A stretch of DNA of 14,732 bases from the NCBI GenBank assembly GCA_011390535.1, contig JAABSF010000018.1, positions 1 through 14,732 on the forward strand, in the 5' to 3' direction. This DNA comes from Deltaproteobacteria bacterium. GTDB taxonomy: Bacteria; Myxococcota_A; Polyangia; HGW-17; SLPX01. Each line of letters opens with the position of its first letter. Position 1 is the first letter of the stretch. The notes under the pieces are model-generated. The model ran no database searches. It was given only the letters and a program-made list of their open reading frames with translations, and was not told the DNA's origin. Positions 1 through 6,952 of this stretch are shown here, piece by piece. The position numbers were made by a program, and so were the translations under genes.

Positions 1-1
1 G

Positions 2-1153
2 ATTTGTTGGACATTGCCTGTGGTGGTTTGCGCAGCCGAGTCAGATCCGGCTGCGACCGCTAAAGTAAAGAAGGGCTATATTGACAACAACTTCGCCATA
101 AGTTCTGATGGGAAAAACGTAGCCTATTTGCATGTCCTATCCGATAAGAGGGCGAACCTCGTTATCGGCCGACTGTCTTCCAAAGGGTTCGTAAAGAGCG
201 CTGGAGAAAATATCGCAGGGCACACGGTTATGCCTGCTTCCATGGAATTTGCCCCCGATGGAAAACATGTCTTTGTGAAATGGAAAGAGGCTTCTTCCGG
301 TTCCGATGTGGATTTTTCCGGTGGTATCTTTTCTCTGTCGGGGAAGTTGAAGAAGAAGCTTGGTCCTTTTGAAGATGCGCGCTTTCGCAAAGAGGGGGCT
401 TCTTATTCACTTGTTACATATCGCCAAACTTCAGGGCGTGGCATGGTCTCTCATCAAATAACAGTTTATAGTTATCCGCAACTCATAATAAAAGGTACGC
501 ATCGTATGGTCACGGATCAGGCCAGACGGTTGAAGAACCCTAACATGGAGATCTTGTATTTCAGGGACAGTTATTTAAAGGCAGTGGGGAAGATTGCGGG
601 CAAGTACGACAGAAAAAATGACATTCGTCTACCAGACAAAGAAGCTCTCTATGACATTGTGAAAAAGAAAGTCATCTCCGAAAAACCTATAAAAAAAGCT
701 GTCGCGTGGGAAAAGGTGAGGCTCTTTCGGCAGAACAATCCTCCTTTCGAACCTATCTTTTATTTAGAGGTAGCAGCAGACGGGCGAAAGCTGAACTTGA
801 TGCGTAAAGATAATGTTCAGGTTCCAATTACTTTGGAGACGAAACTTGAGAGGTACAGGAGGGAGTCTCTGAATCAACAGATAATCGGCAAGGAAAAAGC
901 TCTGGTTGGTTTGACAGTGGACCCTCAAAACCCCATTATTTTAAAACAACGGAAATCAGAGCCTGAAAAGCTCCACCTCTTTTTCGTGCAAGATTGGAAA
1001 AATCCAAGCACAAAAAATGTTTTGAAGCTGGATTCAGATAAACATGTGATCAAGTGGAAATACGGCAAAGGGTTTGTTGCAGTGATGAAATTGCACAGGC
1101 GCTGGCAACTTGGCTCAAAGAAGATCAAGTTTTATCAGCTGAAACTGCCTTAG
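2..1153 (+). CDS. secreted protein with beta-propeller-like repeats, 5' end cut by window
   Basis: No recognised family. The frame is open to the left edge with no stop, and its first residues (I-C-W-T-L-P-V-V-V-C-A-A, then E-S-D) look like the end of a signal peptide with a plausible cleavage after C-A-A. The real start therefore probably lies outside the window; a TTG at 14 is the only in-window start near the beginning and would cut the signal in half. Two segments, F-A-I-S-S-D-G-K-N-V-A-Y and M-E-F-A-P-D-G-K-H-V-F-V, have the S/P-D-G-K spacing of TolB/WD40-like propeller blades, so an envelope or periplasmic beta-propeller fold is likely. The C-terminal half is rich in Lys and Arg and has no motif I recognise. 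It ends convergent with udk, and the 128 bp between them hold no good terminator. Function unknown. Confidence 0.75.
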   Translation: MCWTLPVVVCAAESDPAATAKVKKGYIDNNFAISSDGKNVAYLHVLSDKRANLVIGRLSSKGFVKSAGENIAGHTVMPASMEFAPDGKHVFVKWKEASSGSDVDFSGGIFSLSGKLKKKLGPFEDARFRKEGASYSLVTYRQTSGRGMVSHQITVYSYPQLIIKGTHRMVTDQARRLKNPNMEILYFRDSYLKAVGKIAGKYDRKNDIRLPDKEALYDIVKKKVISEKPIKKAVAWEKVRLFRQNNPPFEPIFYLEVAADGRKLNLMRKDNVQVPITLETKLERYRRESLNQQIIGKEKALVGLTVDPQNPIILKQRKSEPEKLHLFFVQDWKNPSTKNVLKLDSDKHVIKWKYGKGFVAVMKLHRRWQLGSKKIKFYQLKLP

Positions 1154-1281
1154 GCATCTCTTAGCTTTACCAATCAAAATGATATCGGTTTCTTTGCGGC
1201 GGCCCTAAAAAGAGCAGCCGATCAAAAAAGTTCCAATCCAAATAAGTCTGTTATGGTGTCTGTGCGTGGGTGTGTCCCTTT

Positions 1282-1938
1282 TTACTCTGAATTTTGTTCA
1301 GACCTAAAACTCAGCTCAAGTTGATTAATCCGGTGGAGCAAGCTGTTTATAACAAGATCCAGGGCTATATTGTTTTCACCACCTTCGGGGATAATTATAT
1401 TAGCCCATCGTTTAGATGGTTCTACGAACTGCAAATGCATGGGGCGGACGGTTTTGTAGTATTGGTTTCTAACCGACATGAAGCTTCGACCACGTTCGTT
1501 CATGTCTCGGCGGATTCTTCTAAATACCCTTATGTCGGCATCTGTATCAACGAAAACTTTTATGTCCAGCTCTTCTCTCACTGCCGGATCGGCAAGAATG
1601 AGGATCCCCTCTACTATCACGATTGGAGCCGGAGGAATGAGGACCTTTTCTTTGCTTCTGGAGTGGTTGGTGAAATCATAGACAGGTTTTTCAACTTCTT
1701 TGCCGCTTCTCAGATCCTTTAGATGATCGACCAATAGATCATTTTCAATTGAGTTTGGGTGATCATAGTTGACCTGTAAACGTTCTTCCAAGCTCAGGTG
1801 TGACTGATCGCGATAATAAGCATCCTGGTCTATCAGAACGACGTTTTGAAAAGGGAGAGCGGCCACGATCTTTTTTGCTACCGTAGTTTTACCTGAGCCC
1901 GTTCCACCGGCTATGCCGATGATCAAAACATCTTCCAT
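1282..1938 (-). CDS. udk: uridine kinase (uridine/cytidine salvage)
   Basis: Phosphorylates uridine and cytidine to UMP and CMP in pyrimidine salvage, in the cytoplasm. At 218 aa it is the usual family length. Residues 11-18 form the Walker A loop (GGTGSGKT). I-D-Q-D-A-Y-Y-R-D at 36-44 is the nucleoside-site signature, followed by N-Y-D-H-P at 57-61, P-V-Y-D-F at 85-89 and the Walker B-like I-V-I-V-E-G-I at 106-112. The segment R-D-M-N-E-R-G-R at 144-151 and K-T-V-R-P-M at 162-167 match the lid region of bacterial Udk. The ATG at 1938 has GAGG 8 bases upstream (minus strand), which supports the start. It is monocistronic as far as visible, convergent with the upstream secreted protein gene. 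The last ~15 residues are hydrophilic and look like an ordinary variable tail. Confidence 0.96.
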   Translation of the reverse strand: MEDVLIIGIAGGTGSGKTTVAKKIVAALPFQNVVLIDQDAYYRDQSHLSLEERLQVNYDHPNSIENDLLVDHLKDLRSGKEVEKPVYDFTNHSRSKEKVLIPPAPIVIVEGILILADPAVREELDIKVFVDTDADIRVFRRIRRDMNERGRSFMSVRNQYYKTVRPMHLQFVEPSKRWANIIIPEGGENNIALDLVINSLLHRINQLELSFRSEQNSE

Positions 1939-2261
1939 TTATATAGCCTCTTTTTTTTATCCATAATCGCTATCACCTCTGCACTGTCAAGCTTTAAAGG
2001 TCACCGGGTTCGGTTTGCGGAAACCTGCCATGGCCCGTCCCTCATTTGTAAACATTTGCATACGAGCGGGAAATCTGCTGTTAAAAAGTATATGGCTGAA
2101 AGACTGAGCACCTTCCGTGGCCGATTGGATAATTCGAGTCTATAAGTGTTGAGCAGGCATGAAAGCGTGCCCACTATTTCAACTCACATCAGCATTCTTG
2201 AATATTGAAACACAGCCACTACAATCCCTTCTTCAGGAACCCTGAGGTTGAGAGGTGATTT
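1939..2261. other. intergenic region between udk and the small Cys-rich gene
   Basis: This 323-bp divergent spacer has no coding potential that I can support. It carries the TTGACA box for udk, a short hairpin GGTTT-GCGG-AAACC at 2012-2025, the 8-bp palindrome GCCATGGC at 2027-2034, and a second hairpin GGCATG-AAAG-CGTGCC at 2156-2171 with one G-T wobble. None is followed by a T-run, so they do not look like intrinsic terminators. Dyad density could reflect regulator binding or structured leader RNA, but nothing here matches a riboswitch I know. Confidence 0.4.
1960..1990 (-). promoter_or_regulatory. possible udk promoter
   Basis: On the minus strand a perfect TTGACA -35 box lies at 1990-1985, about 47 bases before the udk start. 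The -10 is unclear: ATTATG at spacing 17 is poor, and TATGGA at spacing 19 keeps only three consensus bases. The -35 is convincing, the whole promoter less so. Confidence 0.35.
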
Positions 2262-2459
2262 GTGCAATTTGCCTATGATCCAGTATTTTTAGACGAGAGA
2301 AAACAGTACCGGCTCAGACACACATGTGAACACTGTGCTTTTTTCGAAAAAGAGACAGGCATGTGTGCACATTTTTGGCCTAATAGAGCACATCGAGATT
2401 GCTATTATGAGGAGACATGTGGGGAGATCGTTTTTTGTAAGGAGTTCGAGTTTGTTTAA
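2262..2459 (+). CDS. small Cys-rich putative metal-binding protein
   Basis: A 65-aa soluble protein with Cys at 22, 25, 35, 47, 53 and 59 and His at 20, 37 and 44. The layout C22-x2-C25-x9-C35-x-H37, followed by further Cys and the C-terminal V-F-C-K-E-F-E, looks like a compact zinc or iron-sulphur binding domain. I recall similar short proteins ending in C-K-E-F-E-L as conserved hypotheticals in Deltaproteobacteria, but no function is known to me. The start is GTG at 2262; AGAGGTGAT sits immediately upstream at good spacing and supports both the start and the reality of the gene. It stands alone, with no close partner gene on the same strand, so context does not help assign a role. An alternative is a small regulatory zinc finger. 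Confidence 0.75.
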   Translation: MQFAYDPVFLDERKQYRLRHTCEHCAFFEKETGMCAHFWPNRAHRDCYYEETCGEIVFCKEFEFV

Positions 2460-2557
2460 GCCGAGAAGCTGGAGTTTTTGATCTTATTTTTTTATGGTTG
2501 TGCCTCTTTGTGGCTTTTTAGAGCAATTTTCTAGTTGTAATGATTGTTTGTAATCGT

Positions 2558-2740
2558 TCAAAAACCGAGAAAATTTGGAACAAAAACCAATATCCCGCCT
2601 AGAATCAAAAAGCCGATCCCGAGAGGAGCCATTACATTACCCAGCAAGTCGATTGGGCGACGGCGATTAAAGCTTGCCCATATCCCCCAACTCGCAGCCC
2701 AAAGACCGAATAAAAAAATGATCACACCCAGGATTCTCAT
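2558..2740 (-). CDS. possible small two-helix membrane protein
   Basis: A 60-aa reading frame with two hydrophobic segments (about residues 3-23 and 37-57) joined by the charged turn N-R-R-R-P-I-D. The charge pattern would place the turn in the cytoplasm with both ends outside. The hydrophobic pattern with Gly and Trp is typical of real small membrane proteins and not of random AT-rich DNA. Against it, no Shine-Dalgarno sequence precedes the ATG at 2740 (the bases upstream are T-rich), and the frame stays open for another 130 bases without an ATG, GTG or TTG start. It could be leaderless, start at a non-standard codon, or be the remnant of a longer gene. Function unknown. Confidence 0.42.
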   Translation of the reverse strand: MRILGVIIFLFGLWAASWGIWASFNRRRPIDLLGNVMAPLGIGFLILGGILVFVPNFLGF

Positions 2741-2841
2741 AGGAGAAAAAATACCATGAGAAACAGCAATGGTGAAGTTTTGATACTCACAGAAGAAAAA
2801 AAGAAGTTTTTCGGTTGGTTTGTCTATAAAAATAAAACATC

Positions 2842-2862
2842 TTTTACTCGCAACGAGTAAAA
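2842..2862. repeat. 21-bp perfect inverted repeat, possible operator
   Basis: TTTTACTCG and CGAGTAAAA form a perfect 9-bp dyad around a CAA centre, in the spacer between the minus-strand 60-aa frame and the plus-strand lipoprotein gene. The size and symmetry fit the binding site of a dimeric repressor such as a TetR or GntR family protein. As RNA it would be a stable 9-bp stem with a 3-base loop followed by only A residues on the plus strand, so it is not a normal terminator in that direction. An overlapping CAACG/CGTTG pair (2851-2855 and 2865-2869) offers an alternative fold. Confidence 0.5.
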
Positions 2863-3006
2863 AACGTTGTGTTCATGTGCTTGTTTCTTGCCATGGAATG
2901 TGCCATAGGGTAAAAACAAATTTGGAAAAGTTGTAAACATTACAGCTTCAAAAACCTTACGTATGCTTATATGTAAAAGAAAGATGGACACAAAGGAGTC
3001 GGAAAA

Positions 3007-4068
3007 ATGAGATTAAGGAATTTATGGATAATGTTGACTATCGGCTGCTTCTTTGCAGGGACAATTTTTGGGTGCGGCGATGATTCAACGGGAGCGAACG
3101 AAAATGAGAATCAGTTCCCTTGCGATTATGATGGTGTTTGTGATGAAGGTGAAGATCGTGCTTGGTGTCCTGATTGCGCAGTACAGTGTGACTTAAACGA
3201 AGGGGATAATTACGATTACATAGTCTCTGAGCTTATACTTCCGGAGAGCGCCTCCGACGGAATCGGCGTCGATATGACTGGCGACGGCGAGGTAAATAAT
3301 AGATTGGCTTCGTTGTTGGGAGTGGTGCCGGAGAGTGATACAAACCCGAACGACGCCATCGCGGAAGCCATTGCTGATGGTACCATTATAATGTTAGGCC
3401 GCCTTGTAGTGTCTGACTGGGAGAACGACGAAGCTATGGCGGTGCAAGTATTCCAGGGGACGAGCGACGCCACCGAGCAACTATTTGATGTTGGCAACAA
3501 TCATGCTTCTATTGCTGATGGGTTTGACAGAAGCCTTCATCTTTGCGGGACTCTCACGGGAGGTTACGTAGAAGCAGGGCCTTCTGATTTGAACATTTCC
3601 ATTGCTTTCGGGGACATGATGCTGGATCTGCCCCTCGAAAGAGCCCAGGTTGTGGCTATGGAAATGCCCATGACAGAGGATGACTGGACCGACGTTATGA
3701 TCGGAGGCGGGGTCTCACAAGACACCATTAACAACACCATAATTCCCGAGGTTGTGACCTGGTTGAACGAAGCAACTATTGAGGATCCTGAAGGTGGAGT
3801 GGGTGATTTTGTTATAAACTCCCTGGACGGTGATTGCAGCCCCACCCCAGAAGGCTGTGAGGGTGTGGTGGCCGGAGAGGGCGAATGCGCTATCTGGGAC
3901 CCGGTAGCAGATCCTGATGGCCCGGTTATCACGGAAACAGAGATAAAATGCTCCAACCTCTTTGCGACGGCGCTGAAGCCGGATGTGGACTCTACGGGTG
4001 ACGGCGTGAAAGATATGCTCTCGCTTGGAGTTATGGTTTCTGCCGTATCCATAACAATAGATAACTAA
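3007..4068 (+). CDS. secreted lipoprotein with Cys-rich motif and two D-x-x-GDG loops
   Basis: A 353-aa predicted lipoprotein. The signal peptide has R2/R4, a hydrophobic stretch, then the lipobox I-F-G-C with C23 as the lipidated residue, followed by acidic G-D-D. A compact disulphide-type motif follows (C39, C45, C54, C57, C61 around G-V-C-D-E-G-E-D), of a kind common in secreted proteins of Myxococcota relatives. The body is acidic. Two Ca2+-loop-like segments bracket it: V-D-M-T-G-D-G-E at 88-95 and D-V-D-S-T-G-D-G-V-K-D at 326-336, each followed by a Leu-rich strand (R-L-A-S-L-L-G and M-L-S-L-G). The ATG at 3007 has GGAG 7 bases upstream. The gene appears to be transcribed alone and ends before a hairpin-rich stretch. 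Likely on the cell surface or in the periplasm; function unknown. It may bind calcium or be part of a surface layer, but that is inference. Confidence 0.85.
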   Translation: MRLRNLWIMLTIGCFFAGTIFGCGDDSTGANENENQFPCDYDGVCDEGEDRAWCPDCAVQCDLNEGDNYDYIVSELILPESASDGIGVDMTGDGEVNNRLASLLGVVPESDTNPNDAIAEAIADGTIIMLGRLVVSDWENDEAMAVQVFQGTSDATEQLFDVGNNHASIADGFDRSLHLCGTLTGGYVEAGPSDLNISIAFGDMMLDLPLERAQVVAMEMPMTEDDWTDVMIGGGVSQDTINNTIIPEVVTWLNEATIEDPEGGVGDFVINSLDGDCSPTPEGCEGVVAGEGECAIWDPVADPDGPVITETEIKCSNLFATALKPDVDSTGDGVKDMLSLGVMVSAVSITIDN

Positions 4069-4085
4069 GAAGCCTCCGGCCAGCT

Positions 4086-4102
4086 GGTCGGGCACCTCGA
4101 CC
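4086..4102 (+). other. stable hairpin downstream of lipoprotein gene
   Basis: GGTCGGG-CAC-CTCGACC folds into a 7-bp stem with one G-T wobble and a 3-base loop, starting 17 bases after the lipoprotein stop. It has no T-run, so it may protect the mRNA 3' end or form part of a larger structured element with the downstream hairpins. Confidence 0.4.
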
Positions 4103-4106
4103 CCCT

Positions 4107-4177
4107 CGGCTCGGTCCTGCGATCTTATTCTTGAATCAGCCCTAAACAGAAGGCTGATAAACTGAGCCGCCTTTTTT
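4107..4177 (+). terminator. nested hairpin with T-run between lipoprotein gene and uppP
   Basis: An inner stem ATCAGCC/GGCTGAT (4135-4141 with 4152-4158) sits inside an outer pair CGGCTC/GAGCCG (4107-4112 with 4164-4169), followed by CC and six T residues at 4172-4177. This fits an intrinsic terminator for the lipoprotein gene. Because the T-run ends only 11 bases before the annotated uppP start, it could equally act as an attenuator or leader for uppP. The pairing was found by eye, with no energy calculation. Confidence 0.45.
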
Positions 4178-4188
4178 GCAGTCTCTTC

Positions 4189-5025
4189 ATGATCAATATG
4201 CCGGAGATTTTCATAAGCCTTTTTCAAGGTGTAGTTCAGGGGTTGACAGAATTTTTGCCGGTCAGCTCTTCCGGGCATTTGGCATTGTTGGAGCAAGTGT
4301 TCGGGGTTGAGCCACGTCTTTATTTGGCTGCTGCGCTACACATGGGAACGCTGACAGCGGTCTGGGTCCATTACCGACATGAAATACACCACGCCGTTAT
4401 AGAGAGTGTTGCCTTTTTAGGTGTTGTCATAGGGCGAAGAGAAAAAGCGGGAGAAGCTTTATCTCACAGAAATGGAGCTCGTTTGGGCGCCGGAATTGTT
4501 ATCGCTTCATTGCCAACAGCTGCTGTTGGGCTTTGTGTCGCCGGGTTCTGGAAACAGTTCGCGGGAAGTCTTTTCTTTGTCTCTCTTGGGTTTTTGGTGA
4601 CGGCGGCTATGCTCTTATTGATGCGTTTTGTCCCCCAAAAAAACAATAAAGAAGTTACATGGCCGGCGGCTCTTTTAATTGGGTTTGCACAAGGGATGGC
4701 TGCATTTCCCGGGATATCCAGATCCGGTACAACTATAGCAGTTGCACTTGCGCTGGGCATTGAAAGGAGAGCGGCAGCGAGGTTCTCTTTTTTGATTTCC
4801 ATACCCGCCATTTTAGGAGCGGTATTGTTGGAATCGCGCTCTTTATTTACAATCAAAGACTCGCAGATTCCACCGGTGGTGTTGGGGACGATTACTGCCG
4901 GGGTGGTGGGTTATGCGGCATTAAGGCTGCTGTTAAAATGGTTGGATGGAGGGCGGCTGTATCTTTTTTATTTGTACGTTTTACCTTTGAGTTTGAGCGG
5001 GATGCTCTGGAGTTTTTTATCATAG
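4189..5025 (+). CDS. uppP: undecaprenyl-diphosphatase (lipid carrier recycling, bacitracin resistance family)
   Basis: Dephosphorylates undecaprenyl diphosphate so that the C55 carrier can be reused for peptidoglycan and surface glycans; an integral inner-membrane enzyme. The 278-aa product matches the UppP/BacA family length. Motif 1 is G-L-T-E-F-L-P-V-S-S-S-G-H at 18-30 with catalytic E21, S27 and H30. Motif 2 is P-G-I-S-R-S-G at 174-180 with R178. Multiple hydrophobic segments fill the rest. The start is uncertain: ATG at 4189 and ATG at 4198 are both in frame, and neither has a visible Shine-Dalgarno sequence, while a T-run lies just upstream. manC follows after 53 bp and is probably co-transcribed. 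It complements uppS further along in the window, which makes the same carrier. Confidence 0.95.
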   Translation: MINMPEIFISLFQGVVQGLTEFLPVSSSGHLALLEQVFGVEPRLYLAAALHMGTLTAVWVHYRHEIHHAVIESVAFLGVVIGRREKAGEALSHRNGARLGAGIVIASLPTAAVGLCVAGFWKQFAGSLFFVSLGFLVTAAMLLLMRFVPQKNNKEVTWPAALLIGFAQGMAAFPGISRSGTTIAVALALGIERRAAARFSFLISIPAILGAVLLESRSLFTIKDSQIPPVVLGTITAGVVGYAALRLLLKWLDGGRLYLFYLYVLPLSLSGMLWSFLS

Positions 5026-5063
5026 CTTCTTTTGTCCGGGTGTTCGCTCATTAGTTATAGAGA

Positions 5064-5069
5064 AGGAGG
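5064..5069 (+). promoter_or_regulatory. ribosome binding site fixing the manC start
   Basis: AGGAGG lies 9 bases before the ATG at 5079. A TTG at 5070 directly abuts it and cannot be the start, so the protein begins at M-R-E-H-F. Confidence 0.8.
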
Positions 5070-5078
5070 TTGTCGAAA

Positions 5079-6260
5079 ATGAGAGAACATTTTTACGCTG
5101 TTATAATGGCAGGAGGTGGCGGCACAAGGCTTTGGCCGGCCTCCAGACCGGAGAGACCCAAGCAGCTCATGAGTTTTGGTTCAAGTAACGACAGTTTGTT
5201 GTCAGAGACAGTGGAGCGGGCAGCAGGAGTTGTGGGGAAGGAGCATGTTTTGGTTGTTGTGGCGGCGAATGGAGCAAAATCTGTTTTAGAAGATTTGAAG
5301 GATTTCCACGCAAAACAAGTTCCGGCGGAATTTAGCCAGGGAAAGTCAGATGCTTTAGGGGAAAAAGGTTCGGGTGATCCGCATGAGGGAAATAGAAAAG
5401 GTGTCGGAGTTCATCCCATGGGAGTTCCTGGTGTGCTTGTTGAACCTGTTGGCCGAAATACGGCTCCTTGCATTGGTTTGGCGGCTCTTTTGCTGGCACA
5501 AAAAGATCCGGAAGCTATAATGGCCGTGTTGCCTGCGGACCATCACATTCAAGACATAAATGCCTTCCGGACAACTGTTACACAAGCGCTTGTGCAAGCA
5601 GCAAAGGGTTTTATTGTGACTTTGGGGATTCGTCCCGATAGGCCTGAGACAGGATATGGATATATTGAAACGGGGAGCTTAATTGATGGCGCTGAGGGTG
5701 TCTTTTGGTCTAAAGGCTTTGTGGAAAAACCGGATTTAAAAACGGCCCAAAGATATCTTAACGCCGGCAATTTTCTCTGGAACAGCGGGATGTTTTTCAT
5801 GAGCGCGAAAAAAATCATCCAGGAAATCCATAGCTCAATGCCGGATTTGGGTAAAGCGCTGACAAGGCTGAGAGATGCGCTTCAGAGAGGAGAAGGTGCT
5901 TTTAAAGAGGATCTGCAGAGGGTGTATCCGGAGATGGAATCTGTTTCCATAGATTACGGGGTCATGGAAAAAGTAGAGGATTTGCAGGTAATACCTGCAG
6001 ACATTGGATGGAATGACGTTGGCTCGTGGTCTGCCTTGGAGGATATATTAGGCCGGGATGAAAATGACAACACAAAACAGGGCGAGGCTCTTTTTGTAGA
6101 ATCTAAAGGGTGTGTCACTTACTCGGATGACGGGAAACTCATCGCTCTTTTGGGCATGCAAGATGTTGTGGTTGTTTCATCTGGTGAGGGGGTGCTTGTT
6201 TGTCCCAAAGACAAGGCACAAAATGTTCGCGAGATAACGGAGATTCTGAAAAATCAGTAA
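5079..6260 (+). CDS. manC: mannose-1-phosphate guanylyltransferase (GDP-mannose synthesis)
   Basis: Makes GDP-mannose from mannose-1-phosphate and GTP, in the cytoplasm, for polysaccharide or glycoprotein synthesis. The 393-aa form has only the nucleotidyltransferase domain, without the C-terminal phosphomannose isomerase cupin seen in long bifunctional homologues. The signature G-G-G-G-T-R-L-W-P is at 12-20 with R-P-K-Q at 26-29, E-P-V-G-R-N-T-A-P at 122-130, L-P-A-D-H at 151-155, F-V-E-K-P at 214-218, N-S-G-M at 235-238 and D-I-G-W-N-D-V-G-S-W at 308-317. An extra hydrophilic stretch, about residues 78-117 and rich in Gly, Lys and Glu, replaces the short link normally found before E-P-V-G-R-N-T. 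The gene follows uppP, and its last 7 bases overlap the end of the convergent PilZ gene. Function is secure; the insertion is odd. Confidence 0.94.
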   Translation: MREHFYAVIMAGGGGTRLWPASRPERPKQLMSFGSSNDSLLSETVERAAGVVGKEHVLVVVAANGAKSVLEDLKDFHAKQVPAEFSQGKSDALGEKGSGDPHEGNRKGVGVHPMGVPGVLVEPVGRNTAPCIGLAALLLAQKDPEAIMAVLPADHHIQDINAFRTTVTQALVQAAKGFIVTLGIRPDRPETGYGYIETGSLIDGAEGVFWSKGFVEKPDLKTAQRYLNAGNFLWNSGMFFMSAKKIIQEIHSSMPDLGKALTRLRDALQRGEGAFKEDLQRVYPEMESVSIDYGVMEKVEDLQVIPADIGWNDVGSWSALEDILGRDENDNTKQGEALFVESKGCVTYSDDGKLIALLGMQDVVVVSSGEGVLVCPKDKAQNVREITEILKNQ

Positions 6261-6931
6261 AGATGCTGTTCTGCGAGTTCTCCAGACATTAGAAGGCTCT
6301 CCAGTCGCCTTAACGCTCCGGCAAATCCGAACCTATCATCTTGATTGGAGAAAACCAGGTTAACGGCAACAGCGGAGCCTTTTTCGTCTCTTATATTTCT
6401 TACCACCCATCCTTGGATTTTGTAGGCTCCGATTTTTCTGGGAAAGACAATCTCCAAAGAGAGGGGTGATTTTGGATTAATCGTTTCCGCGCAGTTTAGG
6501 CAGATCCCACTCTCTGAGACATCTCTTGTGAAATTCATTCTGCGGCGACCACCTTTTGTTGAGTAGGTCGTCTGCAGCCGTACGGGCAGCCTTCTCCCGC
6601 CTTGTCTTTGATCCAGCAGTCCACCTCGGGCAAAACCGCTCATGAACTGTGCTTTAGCACGATCAGCTTCATTCAATCGCACCCCGGCTCCGGGTTTCAT
6701 CCTGGAATCGGATGACGGGCGAGAACGCTGCCAGATCACAACTCCTTGCATAAAAAGGCGCGGGCCTCCGTTAAAACTGATATCCAACATTACAGGTGAG
6801 CCGGCGTGGGGAGGAGATTTTGTAGGACAAAAAACCACCGCCCCTTCTTCATCGGCTGTATAGAAATCATACCAACTTCGGCGATCACTGAGGTTTATAG
6901 TAAGACGTTGCATGCCACTCCCCTGTTTCAC
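6254..6931 (-). CDS. PilZ-domain c-di-GMP receptor, probable tandem PilZ
   Basis: A 225-aa soluble protein with a canonical PilZ domain in the C-terminal half: R114-L-P-V-R118 (RxxxR) and D137-V-S-E-S-G142 (DxSxxG), the two motifs that grip c-di-GMP. The N-terminal half (residues 8-100), with V-V-I-W-Q-R and P-G-A-G-V-R-L, resembles a second, degenerate PilZ barrel lacking the binding motif. The start is GTG 6931 (AAAGGA 9 bases upstream) or ATG 6913 (GGGGAG about 5 bases upstream); the sequence does not decide. It is the last gene of a four-gene minus-strand operon, 21 bp after the small secreted protein gene. Likely role: output of c-di-GMP to envelope, motility or polysaccharide functions. 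The convergent manC is a suggestive neighbour but is not in the same transcript. Confidence 0.88.
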   Translation of the reverse strand: MKQGSGMQRLTINLSDRRSWYDFYTADEEGAVVFCPTKSPPHAGSPVMLDISFNGGPRLFMQGVVIWQRSRPSSDSRMKPGAGVRLNEADRAKAQFMSGFARGGLLDQRQGGRRLPVRLQTTYSTKGGRRRMNFTRDVSESGICLNCAETINPKSPLSLEIVFPRKIGAYKIQGWVVRNIRDEKGSAVAVNLVFSNQDDRFGFAGALRRLESLLMSGELAEQHLY

Positions 6932-6952
6932 TGCGCAGGTTCCTTTACAAAT

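Noticed and set aside
1184..1222. Hairpins between the first gene and udk (ATCGG/CCGAT and CGGCGGC/GCAGCCG)
   Set aside because: The stems are mismatched or have long loops, and neither strand has a T-run after them, so a terminator call is not supported.
3715..4296. 193-aa minus-strand reading frame across the lipoprotein end and the uppP start
   Set aside because: It lies antisense to two well-supported genes, has no family motif and reads through the hairpin-rich spacer; it is a shadow frame.
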